A stretch of DNA of 22,088 nt, from contig JBFICP010000018.1 in NCBI GenBank assembly GCA_041581935.1, forward strand, positions 1-22,088. The letters run 5' to 3'. Below the pieces are notes generated by a model that made no database searches, was not told the origin of the DNA, and saw only the letters and a list, made by a program, of their open reading frames with translations. The stretch's first letter is position 1; the number at the start of each line of letters is the position of its first letter. The position numbers and the translations under genes were made by a program. This document shows, in pieces, positions 8,109 through 15,618 of the stretch. This DNA comes from JAABYT01 sp041581935 (lineage in GTDB: Bacteria > Pseudomonadota > Gammaproteobacteria > HK1).

Positions 8109-8984
8109 TCAGTCGAGTCCCTGGCGCCCAGCCCAGTCTCGGGCGAATTGATAAGCGCTGCGGCCGCTGCGCGAACCGCGTGCCAGTGCCCATTGTAACG
8201 CGGCTGCGCGCACCGCTTCGCTGTCGACGGCTCGAACGTTGAAGCTTTTCAGCCAATGGTCGACGATCTCGAGATATTGCTCTTGCTTGAACGGATAGAA
8301 CGAGAGCCACAGCCCGAAACGCTCGGAAAGTGAAATTTTTTCTTCCACCGCCTCGGAGTGGTGGATCTCCCCGTTGACATGATGTGCATCGAGATTCTCG
8401 CTCATGTACTCGGGTAGCAGATGGCGTCGGTTCGAGGTAGCGTAAATTAGCACGTTCTCAGGGGGAGCGTGCACGGAGCCATCGAGTATTGCCTTTAGGG
8501 CCTTGTAACTGGAATCGTCCGACTCGAAAGAAAGATCGTCACAGAAAAGCAGGAAACGTTCAGGGCGATTCTGAATCCCCTCGACGACATCGGGAAGATC
8601 AATGAGATCGTTTTTGTCCACCTCGAGGACACGCAACCCGTCACCGTGGTACTCGTTGACGAGTGCCTTCACCAATGAGGATTTTCCAGTGCCGCGTGAA
8701 CCCCACAGCAATGCGTTGTTGGCAGGCAGCTTCTTCAGAAACTGCTGCGTGTTGCGCTCGAGCTCGCCTCGTTGCCTGTCGATCCCCTGAAGATCGTCGA
8801 GTCGAATGTGATGTGGGTGCTCGACAGTCTGGATATATCCGCCACCGCGCTGCTTGCGCCAGCGAAATGCATACGCACCGGACCAGTCCGGTTTCGGCCT
8901 GTTGCCCGGGGCAAGCGTCTCGACACGATCGAGGAGTCCCTCGAGGCGATCGATTAGGCGATTGACCTTGTCGTTATTCGGCAT
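8109..8984 (-). CDS. DUF815-family AAA+ ATPase
   Basis: P-loop ATPase of the DUF815 family (291 residues), whose cellular role is not established. An N-terminal region (about 1-60, with the short WSGAYAFRWR motif) precedes the AAA+ core: Walker A GSRGTGKSS (95-103), Walker B FLLFCDD (144-150) and the family segment YATSNRRHLLP with a following ENLDAHHVNGEIHHSEAVEE stretch. No membrane segment or signal peptide is seen. A perfect TATAAT lies 6 bases upstream of the ATG, which suggests its own promoter. The gene lies 26 bases downstream of ettA on the same strand and 6 bases before the methylthio-nucleoside phosphorylase gene. Family assignment is firm; function is open. Confidence 0.92.
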   Translation of the reverse strand: MPNNDKVNRLIDRLEGLLDRVETLAPGNRPKPDWSGAYAFRWRKQRGGGYIQTVEHPHHIRLDDLQGIDRQRGELERNTQQFLKKLPANNALLWGSRGTGKSSLVKALVNEYHGDGLRVLEVDKNDLIDLPDVVEGIQNRPERFLLFCDDLSFESDDSSYKALKAILDGSVHAPPENVLIYATSNRRHLLPEYMSENLDAHHVNGEIHHSEAVEEKISLSERFGLWLSFYPFKQEQYLEIVDHWLKSFNVRAVDSEAVRAAALQWALARGSRSGRSAYQFARDWAGRQGLD

Positions 8985-8990
8985 GCCGCG

Positions 8991-8996
8991 ATTATA
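8991..8996 (-). promoter_or_regulatory. Consensus -10 box (TATAAT) directly before the DUF815 gene
   Basis: On the - strand the sequence reads CCGGTATAATCGCGGC then ATG. The hexamer matches the sigma-70 consensus exactly and ends 6 bases before the start codon, so transcription would start at about the A of the ATG. No Shine-Dalgarno sequence lies in the gap. The -35 region (GAGGCC at 17-base spacing) is poor. Confidence 0.4.
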
Positions 8997-9010
8997 CCGG
9001 GATTTGTGGA

Positions 9011-10699
9011 TCAGGCCTCGAGCCGCTTGAACTTGGGCCGATGGGGCAGTTCCGCGTCCGCGCCGAGACGCCGGCGGCGGTCCACTTCGTAGTCGGCGTA
9101 GTTACCCTCGAACCAGACGACTCGGCTGTCCCCCTCGAATGCCAACATGTGGGTTGCAACCCGGTCGAGAAACCAGCGGTCATGAGAAACCACCACGGCG
9201 CAACCCGGAAAGTCCAGCAACGCCTCTTCGAGTGCACGCAGGGTTTCGACATCGAGATCGTTACTCGGCTCGTCGAGGAGCAGGAGATTGCCGCCCTTGA
9301 CCAGCAGCTTGGCGAGATGCACCCGATTGCGCTCGCCGCCGGACAGCTCCGAGACGCGTTTCTCCTGATCGGTACCCTTGAAATTGAATCTTCCGACATA
9401 AGCACGGGACGGGATCTGTGTCTTCCCGACCGAAATGATGTCTTGACCACCGGAAATTTCCTGCCACACGGAGTGACTGCCATCGAGCGTCTCGCGGCTT
9501 TGATCGACGTAGGCGATTACGACCGTCTCGCCGATGCGAAGTTTACCGGCGTCGGGTTTCTCCGTTCCGACCAGCATACGCAGCAGCGTGCTCTTGCCTG
9601 CGCCGTTCGGGCCGATGACGCCGACGATGCCTCCCGGCGGCAGCTGAAAGCTCAGATCATCGATGAGTAGGCGCCCGTCGTAAGCCTTGCGCAAGCCCTC
9701 GGCCTCAACCACGAGCTCACCGAGGCGCGGGCCGGCGGGTATGTGGATTTGCTTGGTTTCGCTGCGCTTCTGAAACTCTCGCGAAGCCAGCTCGTCGAAA
9801 CGCGCGAGCCGCGCTTTGCTTTTCGCCTGTCGCCCCTTCGGATTGGCGCGCACCCACTCGAGCTCCGCCTGAATGGCGCGCCGGTGGGCCGATTCCTCGC
9901 GCGCCTCGTGGGCGAGCCGCTGCTCCTTCTGCTCGAGCCACGAGGAATAATTGCCCTCCCAGGGAATCCCGCGCCCGCGATCGAGTTCGAGAATCCATCC
10001 GGCCACGTCGTCGAGAAAGTAGCGATCATGAGTCACGGCAACGACGGTACCTGGATACTCCTGGAGATAGCGCTCCAGCCACGCCACCGACTCCGCATCG
10101 AGATGGTTGGTGGGCTCGTCGAGCAGAAGCATGTCGGGCGCCGAGAGCAGCAGACGGCACAACGCCACTCTGCGTCGCTCACCGCCCGAGAGATTCGCCA
10201 CCTTCGCGTTCCAGGGCGGGAGACGCAGCGCGTCTGCGGCAATCTCGAGCTTGCGCTCGAGCTCCCAGCCCCCCGCAGCGTCGATTGCATCCTGCAATTC
10301 ACCCTGCTCGAGGAGGAGCGCGCTCATGGTCGCGTCGTCCATCGGTTCGCCGAGCTTCATGCTCACGGTATCGAAACGCTCGAGCAGCGTCAGCAGCTCA
10401 TGCACCCCCTCTTCGACATTGCCGCGCACGTCCTTGTCCGGGTCGAGCTTCGGCTCCTGTGGCAGATACCCGACCCGGATGTCCTTTTGCGGCCGTGCCT
10501 CTCCGTGAATCTCGGTGTCCAGTCCCGCCATGATTCTGAGCAACGTCGACTTGCCCGCGCCGTTCAACCCGAGCACACCGATTTTGGCGCCCGGAAAAAA
10601 TGACAGCGATATGTCTTTGAGAATCTCGCGCTTGGGTGGCACGACCTTGCCGACGCGATTCATCGTGTAGATGTACTGGGGGGACTTCTCCTTTGCCAT
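9011..10699 (-). CDS. ettA: Energy-dependent translational throttle protein EttA (ABC-F)
   Basis: EttA binds the ribosomal E site and ties the first peptide bond to the cell's ATP/ADP state. The product has 562 residues (E. coli 555) with the family's N-terminus (QYIYTMNRVGKVVPPKREIL). It holds two ABC domains. The first has Walker A GLNGAGKS (44-51), signature LSGGE (170-174) and Walker B LLLDEPT (191-197). The second has GPNGAGKS (363-370), LSGGE (452-456) and LLLLDEPS (472-479). The arm insertion lies in the first domain (about 95-140) and the charged PtIM linker runs about 242-322 (WLEQKEQRLAHEAREE, then NPKGRQAKSKARLARF). There are no membrane segments, as expected for ABC-F. A GGAG lies about 10 bases before ATG 10699. 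The neighbours upstream (HAD phosphatase) and downstream (DUF815) are on the same strand. Confidence 0.97.
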   Translation of the reverse strand: MAKEKSPQYIYTMNRVGKVVPPKREILKDISLSFFPGAKIGVLGLNGAGKSTLLRIMAGLDTEIHGEARPQKDIRVGYLPQEPKLDPDKDVRGNVEEGVHELLTLLERFDTVSMKLGEPMDDATMSALLLEQGELQDAIDAAGGWELERKLEIAADALRLPPWNAKVANLSGGERRRVALCRLLLSAPDMLLLDEPTNHLDAESVAWLERYLQEYPGTVVAVTHDRYFLDDVAGWILELDRGRGIPWEGNYSSWLEQKEQRLAHEAREESAHRRAIQAELEWVRANPKGRQAKSKARLARFDELASREFQKRSETKQIHIPAGPRLGELVVEAEGLRKAYDGRLLIDDLSFQLPPGGIVGVIGPNGAGKSTLLRMLVGTEKPDAGKLRIGETVVIAYVDQSRETLDGSHSVWQEISGGQDIISVGKTQIPSRAYVGRFNFKGTDQEKRVSELSGGERNRVHLAKLLVKGGNLLLLDEPSNDLDVETLRALEEALLDFPGCAVVVSHDRWFLDRVATHMLAFEGDSRVVWFEGNYADYEVDRRRRLGADAELPHRPKFKRLEA

Positions 10700-10750
10700 T
10701 CGGGAACGCTCCGAGAGTGACGAGACTGCGGGATTTTCCGGCCCGCGATT

Positions 10751-11509
10751 CTACAATGAATCGATGTGCTCGATAGCCGCCGCAATATCCGCCACCACGT
10801 GAGCGCCCGACCGGGTCAGCTTGTCCTCGTCGCCGGGTCGGTACTTGCCGGTGCGCACGAGGATCCCGCGCAAGCCCGCGGCAAGCGCTCCGTCGACATC
10901 GGCCAGCGCATCGTCGCCCACCATGACCGCGTGCCCGGCGTGGCAGCCGAGCGATGCCACTGCGAGGCGGTAGAATTCCACCGACGGCTTGCCGAGAATA
11001 ACGGCGCGCCGGCCCGACGCGTACTCGAGCGCGGCAACAAATGGGCCAATGTCGAGACTCAGGCCGTCGCGATCCTGAAAATAGTGGTTGTTGCCCATGG
11101 CCAGCAGCGGTCCGCCCTCCATGAGCACTCGAAACGCCCGGTTCAGGTGCCGATAGTCGAAGCGATCCTCGGCATCGCCGAGAAGCACGGCGTTCGGAGG
11201 GTCGCATTCGAGATCCGCGAATTCGGTCTCCAGGGCGGGATGCACGAGAAGATAGGGTTTGAGTCGATGAGCCTGCACGTACGCGCGCGCCGCGCGCGCC
11301 GCTGTGAGTAGCTCGTCGGGAGCGATGCCGAAACCCATGGCGCGCAGATGCTCCAGAATCGCATCGAACGGCTGCCGGGTTACGTTGGTGACAAAACGAA
11401 TCGGCAGTCCGGTCTTACGTAGACGCTCGAGCGCGCCGGCTGCGCCCGGCAGCGGCGCGTCGCCGACATAGAGCACGCCGCTGAGATCAAGCAGCACCCC
11501 TTCGATCAT
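10751..11509 (-). CDS. HAD-IIA family hydrolase (HDHD2/LHPP-like)
   Basis: Phosphatase-like protein of 252 residues in HAD subfamily IIA, group with HDHD2/LHPP-type proteins (TIGR01458-like). Motif I is DLSGVLY: the nucleophile D8 is present, while the usual second Asp is S10. This is normal for this group, which reads D-x-S-G. Motif II is FVTN (39-42), the conserved Lys is in GKPS (K174), and motif III is MVGDDALADV (D199, D200, D204). A cap domain sits between motifs II and III. The substrate is unknown; related proteins act on small phosphate compounds or phosphohistidine/phospholysine. It follows mlaA by 41 bases on the same strand, so it may be read from the hopanoid/mla transcript, and ends about 51 bases before ettA. 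Confidence 0.88.
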   Translation of the reverse strand: MIEGVLLDLSGVLYVGDAPLPGAAGALERLRKTGLPIRFVTNVTRQPFDAILEHLRAMGFGIAPDELLTAARAARAYVQAHRLKPYLLVHPALETEFADLECDPPNAVLLGDAEDRFDYRHLNRAFRVLMEGGPLLAMGNNHYFQDRDGLSLDIGPFVAALEYASGRRAVILGKPSVEFYRLAVASLGCHAGHAVMVGDDALADVDGALAAGLRGILVRTGKYRPGDEDKLTRSGAHVVADIAAAIEHIDSL

Positions 11510-11550
11510 AGGCTTTCGCGGTCACGCGGCCGACCCGGCATCCAGGCATT

Positions 11551-12336
11551 TTACTGAATTTTGCCCTCGCGCTTCTGTTCTTCGAGCAGCCGATCTTCTT
11601 GCAGTAGATCCAGATCTTCCAGGTCCCGAACCGGGGGATTGCCGTCGTATATGAGGTTCTGGCGCTGCTGAAGGTACGCTTCGCGAGTGAAAATATATGG
11701 ATCAAAGGCCGTCTCGTCGCGCAGCTTGATAGCGGGCGCGAGCCGCGCCCGCGTATCGACGATGTTGACGCCCACCAGGGCCGCGAACTCTCCCGGTGTT
11801 TCGATCCAAAAAAGCGGTTTGGTGACGAAATCCAGCGGCCAGCCGACGGCACTTCGCACGGTCTGGGGGCCGAGAATCGGCAAGGTGAGAAAATTTCCCT
11901 GGGGGATACCCCACACCGCGAAAGTCTGTCCGAAGTCTTCCTGATTGCGAGCGAGACCGGTGGGACCAGCAATGTCGATGAAACCGAGCAGACCGAAGGT
12001 CGTATTGAAGATGAACCGCATGGTGTCCTCGAGCCCGCGCTCGAATTTTCCCTGCAAAAACTGATTAATGATGGTCGTCGGATAACCGAGATTGACGAGA
12101 AAATTGTGTATGGCCGTACGTCCACCGTCGGGGAGCTTGAGATAGAGGTCGGCGACCGGGGCGATTATGTCCTTGTCGATACCGTCGTTGAAGTCGTACA
12201 TGCTTCTGTTGAAGGGCTCCCAGGGATCGTTCGGATCCGGTTCACCGGGAATGCTCACGCAGCCCGTGCCGGTCAGCACGAATAACACAAACCATACCGG
12301 AGCAAGTAATCGATTGGCAGCCATCGCGTGTCTCAT
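11551..12336 (-). CDS. mlaA: MlaA (VacJ) family outer-membrane lipoprotein
   Basis: MlaA is the outer-membrane lipoprotein that takes phospholipids from the outer leaflet and hands them to the periplasmic carrier MlaC. The 261-residue product has a lipoprotein signal peptide with hydrophobic core and a GTGC lipobox (acylated Cys 26), the family hallmark DPWEPFNRSMYDFND (36-50), and later NTTFGLLGFIDIA and GNFLTLPILGP (the IPQGNFLTLP-type segment typical of VacJ). Its ATG overlaps the stop of the HpnM/MlaC gene (ATGA, 12333-12336), so translation is likely coupled; a second ATG at 12324 is possible. No mlaFEDB genes lie in the window. Being joined to an MlaC-type gene behind hopanoid genes suggests a role in hopanoid or phospholipid traffic. 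Confidence 0.94.
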   Translation of the reverse strand: MRHAMAANRLLAPVWFVLFVLTGTGCVSIPGEPDPNDPWEPFNRSMYDFNDGIDKDIIAPVADLYLKLPDGGRTAIHNFLVNLGYPTTIINQFLQGKFERGLEDTMRFIFNTTFGLLGFIDIAGPTGLARNQEDFGQTFAVWGIPQGNFLTLPILGPQTVRSAVGWPLDFVTKPLFWIETPGEFAALVGVNIVDTRARLAPAIKLRDETAFDPYIFTREAYLQQRQNLIYDGNPPVRDLEDLDLLQEDRLLEEQKREGKIQ

Positions 12337-12959
12337 CCACCATCTGCGAGTTCGAGGACCTGACCCTCGAGTCTTTCAACCAGATTTTTGAAGCCCTGTG
12401 TCTTCATTACCGCGCCGTAATCAGCGCGTTTCAGCGAAAGATCGCTGACGCCGTTGGCAATGACATTGATGATTCGCCACTTACCATCGGTTTCGTGAAG
12501 CAGGTAGTCGAGCGTGACGTCCGCGGCGGATTCGTTGGGAACGTCGAGCACCGTGCGGACAAGCTCTCGTTCTCTGCGTGACGGCTCGACAGAAACAACC
12601 TCGAACTTCTCACCGGAATAACCGTTGAAGCGCGCCGCATAGTGGGCGACGGTCCAGCGAGAAAATACGTTCACGAACGTCTCACGCTCTTCGAAATCCA
12701 GCTCCGACCAGTAACGGCCGAGCGCGAAACGCGCTATGAACGGCAAATCGAAAGACTCGCGAACGACCGGTGCGATACGATCCCGGCGGCCGGCGTAGCC
12801 CAGGGTTCGCGCGTTTTGCATGATGTCCAGAAGCGCGCCATGCAGTTGATCGACGGTCGCAATTGCATCGGCATTCTGCGCGGTGCTCGAGAGCACAGCG
12901 CCCAAACCGATGAGGCCCGCCGCAACCGTCCGCAGTAGCGCTCTCGTCGCGAATTGCAT
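12333..12959 (-). CDS. hpnM: HpnM-like periplasmic protein of the MlaC/Ttg2 family
   Basis: Predicted periplasmic lipid carrier of 208 residues. MlaC-family proteins placed in hopanoid clusters are called HpnM. From ATG 12959 the protein begins with a signal peptide (MQFATRALLRTVAAGLIGLG, then small residues before QNADA); the open frame continues upstream but that part is Arg-rich and has no start with a signal peptide. Family traits are SFDLPFIARFALGRYW, the LDFEERETFVNVFSRW helix, LLHETDGKWRIINVIANGVS and a C-terminal helix ending VERLEGQVLEL. It follows hpnB with a 92-base gap and overlaps mlaA by 4 bases. HpnM versus ordinary MlaC cannot be settled by eye; the position in the hopanoid locus decides the name used here. 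Confidence 0.82.
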   Translation of the reverse strand: MQFATRALLRTVAAGLIGLGAVLSSTAQNADAIATVDQLHGALLDIMQNARTLGYAGRRDRIAPVVRESFDLPFIARFALGRYWSELDFEERETFVNVFSRWTVAHYAARFNGYSGEKFEVVSVEPSRRERELVRTVLDVPNESAADVTLDYLLHETDGKWRIINVIANGVSDLSLKRADYGAVMKTQGFKNLVERLEGQVLELADGG

Positions 12960-13007
12960 CGTGCGCCGATTTACCTGTCCAGAGCCGTGCGGGAAAGAAC
13001 GGCGCGC

Positions 13008-13037
13008 ACTATAGCATATCCATCGAAGCCGGCTTCG
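13008..13037 (-). promoter_or_regulatory. Candidate promoter or operator between hpnB and hpnM
   Basis: In the 92-base gap, a perfect 14-base palindrome (CGAAGCCGGCTTCG, 13024-13037) lies just upstream, in the - direction, of TATGCTATAGT (13008-13018), which contains a TATAGT -10-like hexamer. The palindrome covers where a -35 would be. It may be an operator, a weak hairpin after hpnB, or chance. Confidence 0.3.
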
Positions 13038-13051
13038 CGGACCGCTTTCGG

Positions 13052-14212
13052 TCAACGCGAGGCCGAGACGCGGCCGGCCGCGTATTTTCGACCCCGCCAA
13101 GCCGATCGTTCACCCGCGAGGTAACGCCGCGCGGAATCCCAGGTCATGAAAAGAAAGAGCACCCCGGTGATGGGCAGTAGCAGCCCCCACGCAGCCGAAA
13201 GCCGATAAAATCGCAGCGTCGGCAAGTACGCGCACCACATGGCGAGCCATGCTCCCATCCCGAGCACTCGGGGTAACGAATCGGCCGAGAATGAAGCCAG
13301 CAGGGGATTGACGAAGCACAGCACCATCAGCAGGGTACAGACTGCGAGTAAAAGCCATGAGTAGCGCAGCTGCGTGAATGCCGTGCGCACCACCATAGCC
13401 CAGACATCGCCTAGAGCGCCGAGACCTTCTGGTGCGCTCGTGCCTGTGTAGCGTCGACGACTTTGCGCCGAGTGCGTGAGGCCTATCCAGGTACGAAAGC
13501 CTGCTGTCTTGACACGCCGAGCCAGTGTGCAATCGTCGATGATTGAATCGCGCAGAGACGCGAAGCCTCCGATAGCATCGAGCGCCCGCTTTTCGAGCAG
13601 GATACAACCTCCAGCTGCCGCCGCCACGCGCCTGTTCGGTGAATTCGACAGATGAAACGGGTAGAGCAGCTTGAAGAAGAATACGAACGCGGGCAACAGC
13701 AACCGCTGCCAGAATCCCTCCATGGCGAGCTCGGCCATGAGCGACGCGAGTCCCACTCCCCGCGCACGAAGCTCGCGTCGCAGCGTACCGATCAGACCCG
13801 GAGCCAGCGTGATGTCGGCGTCGAGCAGCAGAACCAGCGGGCGCTTGAGATACGGCTGTGCCTGGAATTGTGCCCATACTTTTCCAGTCCAGCCCTCCGG
13901 CAGGCCGGCTCCGGAAATCACCCGCAGCCCGGCGACATTCGACTGCGCCGCAATCTCGCCCGTCCCATCGCTCGATTGATCGTCGACGATGAGAATTTCG
14001 AGCCCCGGACCCTGGCGCGTAAGACTTTCGATGGTTTTAGAAATGACGCCCGCTTCATTGCGTGCCGGGATCAGGACGGTCACGTCGTCGAGGACGTCGC
14101 CTTCACGCAAGGGATCGGTTTCGAGGCGTTCGCGGGTGCTCCACGGTCGCCAGGGCAGCAGCAGAACGATGATCCAGGCGAGCAGTGCCGGGAGCGCCCA
14201 GCCCGAGGACAT
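13052..14212 (-). CDS. hpnB: Hopanoid-associated glycosyltransferase HpnB
   Basis: Family 2 glycosyltransferase-like protein found in hopanoid clusters (HpnB); the reaction is not established. The 386-residue product starts with a membrane segment (5-20). The GT-A domain has VLIPARNEAG (46-55), ILIVDDQSSDGT (73-84), the metal-binding LLLDAD (128-133) and IIDDCTLARRVKTAGF (224-239) with the acidic pair D226-D227. Three more hydrophobic segments follow (about 285-305, 318-335 and 341-357), so the catalytic domain faces the cytoplasm and is anchored at both ends. ATG 14212 overlaps the stop of a four-codon mini-ORF, which itself overlaps the hpnH stop (see the repeat at 14204-14231). It is in the same run as hpnH and hpnM. 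Confidence 0.94.
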   Translation of the reverse strand: MSSGWALPALLAWIIVLLLPWRPWSTRERLETDPLREGDVLDDVTVLIPARNEAGVISKTIESLTRQGPGLEILIVDDQSSDGTGEIAAQSNVAGLRVISGAGLPEGWTGKVWAQFQAQPYLKRPLVLLLDADITLAPGLIGTLRRELRARGVGLASLMAELAMEGFWQRLLLPAFVFFFKLLYPFHLSNSPNRRVAAAAGGCILLEKRALDAIGGFASLRDSIIDDCTLARRVKTAGFRTWIGLTHSAQSRRRYTGTSAPEGLGALGDVWAMVVRTAFTQLRYSWLLLAVCTLLMVLCFVNPLLASFSADSLPRVLGMGAWLAMWCAYLPTLRFYRLSAAWGLLLPITGVLFLFMTWDSARRYLAGERSAWRGRKYAAGRVSASR

Positions 14213-14231
14213 CAGGCCGGGGACATCAGGC
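14204..14231 (-). repeat. 14-bp tandem duplication at the hpnH/hpnB junction
   Basis: Units 14218-14231 and 14204-14217 are identical at 13 of 14 positions (+ strand CGGGGACATCAGGC and CGAGGACATCAGGC). Each holds a TGATG stop-start overlap in the - direction. The first joins the hpnH stop (14228-14226) to ATG 14226; that frame reads ATG TCC CCG GCC TGA and its stop overlaps the true hpnB ATG at 14212. A 14-base unit shifts frame, so the duplicated ATG cannot enter hpnB. Confidence 0.85.
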
Positions 14232-15347
14232 GACGCGCTCTGACCTGTCTTGCGTGCCGAGTTCGCTCGTCAGCTGCACCGATTGGCTGTCGGGACGCTC
14301 GTAGAGCAGCTGCGGCTCGGGTGCCATGGGCCCGCTCACACGCGGCCCGCGCAGTGAAACCAGCAACGCTTTCAAGGGATGCGCGAACGCGTCATTGACG
14401 GCAGTCGGCTCGAAGCCGCAGTGCACCATGCAGTTTTCACATTTGGGATTGCGTCCAACGCCGTAGTTGTCCCATTGCGTATCGTCCATGAGTCCTTTGA
14501 AGGTCGGTGAGTACCCCTCCCCCACCAACAGGTAACAGGGCCGTTGCCAACCGAATACGTTCCTGGTCGGGTTACCCCAAGCGGTGCACGCATAGTCTTG
14601 ATTGCCGGCGATGAAATCCAGATACAGGCTCGAATGATTGAATGCCCAGCGCCTTCCCTTGCCGAGACGAAAGATGTCACGGAACAACTGTTGACTGCTT
14701 CGGCGCTGCAGGAAAACCTCCTGCTGCGGCGCGCGCTCGTAGCTGAATCCAGGGGCGACGGTCACGCCCTCGATGCCGAGACGGTTCACGTGATCGAAAA
14801 AATCCGCGACTTCCTCGGGCGACTCGCCTTGAAACAGGGTGCAGTTGACGGTGACGCGAAAGCCCTTTTCCTTCGCCAGACGCACGGCCTCGATGGCGCG
14901 CTCGAAAACACCGTCCTGGCATACCGACGCATCGTGGCGGTCGCGGTTGCCGTCCAGATGGATGGAAAAGGTCAGATACTCCGACGGCGTGTAGTCCTTG
15001 ATGCGTTTCTTGAGCAGAAGCGCGTTGGTGCACAGATAAATGTACTTCTTCCGGCGGATATACCCCTCGACAATCTGGGGCATTTCCTTGTGAAGAAGCG
15101 GCTCACCGCCGGCGATGGACACCACCGGCGCACCACACTCGTCGATTGCGTGCATGGCGTCCTCGACGCTGATGCGCTTATCGAGAATGTGGTCCGGGTA
15201 GTCAATCTTGCCGCACCCGGCGCAGGCCAGATTGCAGCGAAACAGCGGTTCCAGCATCAGCACCAGTGGATAGCGTTTCTCGCCACGGAGCTTTTTGCCC
15301 AAGATATACATCCCGAGGCGAATTTGCTGCTTCAGCGGAACACCCAT
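14226..15347 (-). CDS. hpnH: Adenosyl-hopene transferase HpnH (radical SAM)
   Basis: HpnH is the radical S-adenosylmethionine enzyme that adds a 5'-deoxyadenosyl group to diploptene, making adenosylhopane, the first step of extended (C35) hopanoids. The 373-residue product has the family N-terminus (VPLKQQIRLGMYI), the iron-sulfur motif CNLACAGC (Cys 38, 42, 45; CX3CX2C), followed by GKIDYPDH, then VSIAGGEPLLH (the GGE motif that binds SAM) and the cysteine-bearing C-terminal region (ENCMVHCGFEPTA). Two ATGs stand side by side at 15350 and 15347; the second is preferred because AGGAG (15358-15354) then has 6-base spacing. It diverges from dxs and is followed by hpnB through a TGATG overlap. 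Confidence 0.96.
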   Translation of the reverse strand: MGVPLKQQIRLGMYILGKKLRGEKRYPLVLMLEPLFRCNLACAGCGKIDYPDHILDKRISVEDAMHAIDECGAPVVSIAGGEPLLHKEMPQIVEGYIRRKKYIYLCTNALLLKKRIKDYTPSEYLTFSIHLDGNRDRHDASVCQDGVFERAIEAVRLAKEKGFRVTVNCTLFQGESPEEVADFFDHVNRLGIEGVTVAPGFSYERAPQQEVFLQRRSSQQLFRDIFRLGKGRRWAFNHSSLYLDFIAGNQDYACTAWGNPTRNVFGWQRPCYLLVGEGYSPTFKGLMDDTQWDNYGVGRNPKCENCMVHCGFEPTAVNDAFAHPLKALLVSLRGPRVSGPMAPEPQLLYERPDSQSVQLTSELGTQDRSERVA

Positions 15348-15353
15348 CATCGA

Positions 15354-15358
15354 CTCCT
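15354..15358 (-). promoter_or_regulatory. Shine-Dalgarno AGGAG of hpnH
   Basis: AGGAG on the - strand is 3 bases from ATG 15350 and 6 bases from ATG 15347; the spacing favours 15347 as the hpnH start. Confidence 0.65.
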
Positions 15359-15532
15359 GTTCGTGTGGCCCATCCTGATATTCCCTTCAGCCGATTCCGG
15401 ACCCGCCGATTCCGCCTTCTCGCTCTTCCCTGTCGGAAGCCACGTCGGCATCGATTGGCCCGCGCACCCCCGGAATACGCGAGTCTGGGCGAGATATGCT
15501 AACCTGCGCTATTGTAAGCGTTCTACTGTGGC

Positions 15533-15560
15533 ATTTCAGCCTACGCGGTACAAGTATAGT
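15533..15560 (+). promoter_or_regulatory. Candidate promoter for dxs
   Basis: TATAGT (15555-15560) is a plausible -10, with a moderate -35 ATTTCA (15533-15538) 16 bases upstream, about 58 bases before the dxs ATG. The 268-base gap is shared with the start of hpnH, which must also have its promoter here; no clear match was found for that one. Confidence 0.3.
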
Positions 15561-15618
15561 CACGTCGCTACAACGTGAACCGATGGCCGCGGGCATCTGT
15601 CGGGAATAAGCAACAAGC

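Noticed and set aside
9743..10603. Open frame of 286 codons on the + strand across ettA
   Set aside because: Antisense shadow; the - strand frame is a complete EttA with both ABC domains.
10748..10753. TGTAGAAT on the - strand at the HAD stop codon, as a promoter for ettA
   Set aside because: The hexamer is good but every -35 position at 16-18 bases is poor; not enough to list as a feature.
14544..15578. Open frame of 344 codons on the + strand across hpnH
   Set aside because: Antisense shadow of a complete radical SAM gene with clear Cys motif on the other strand.
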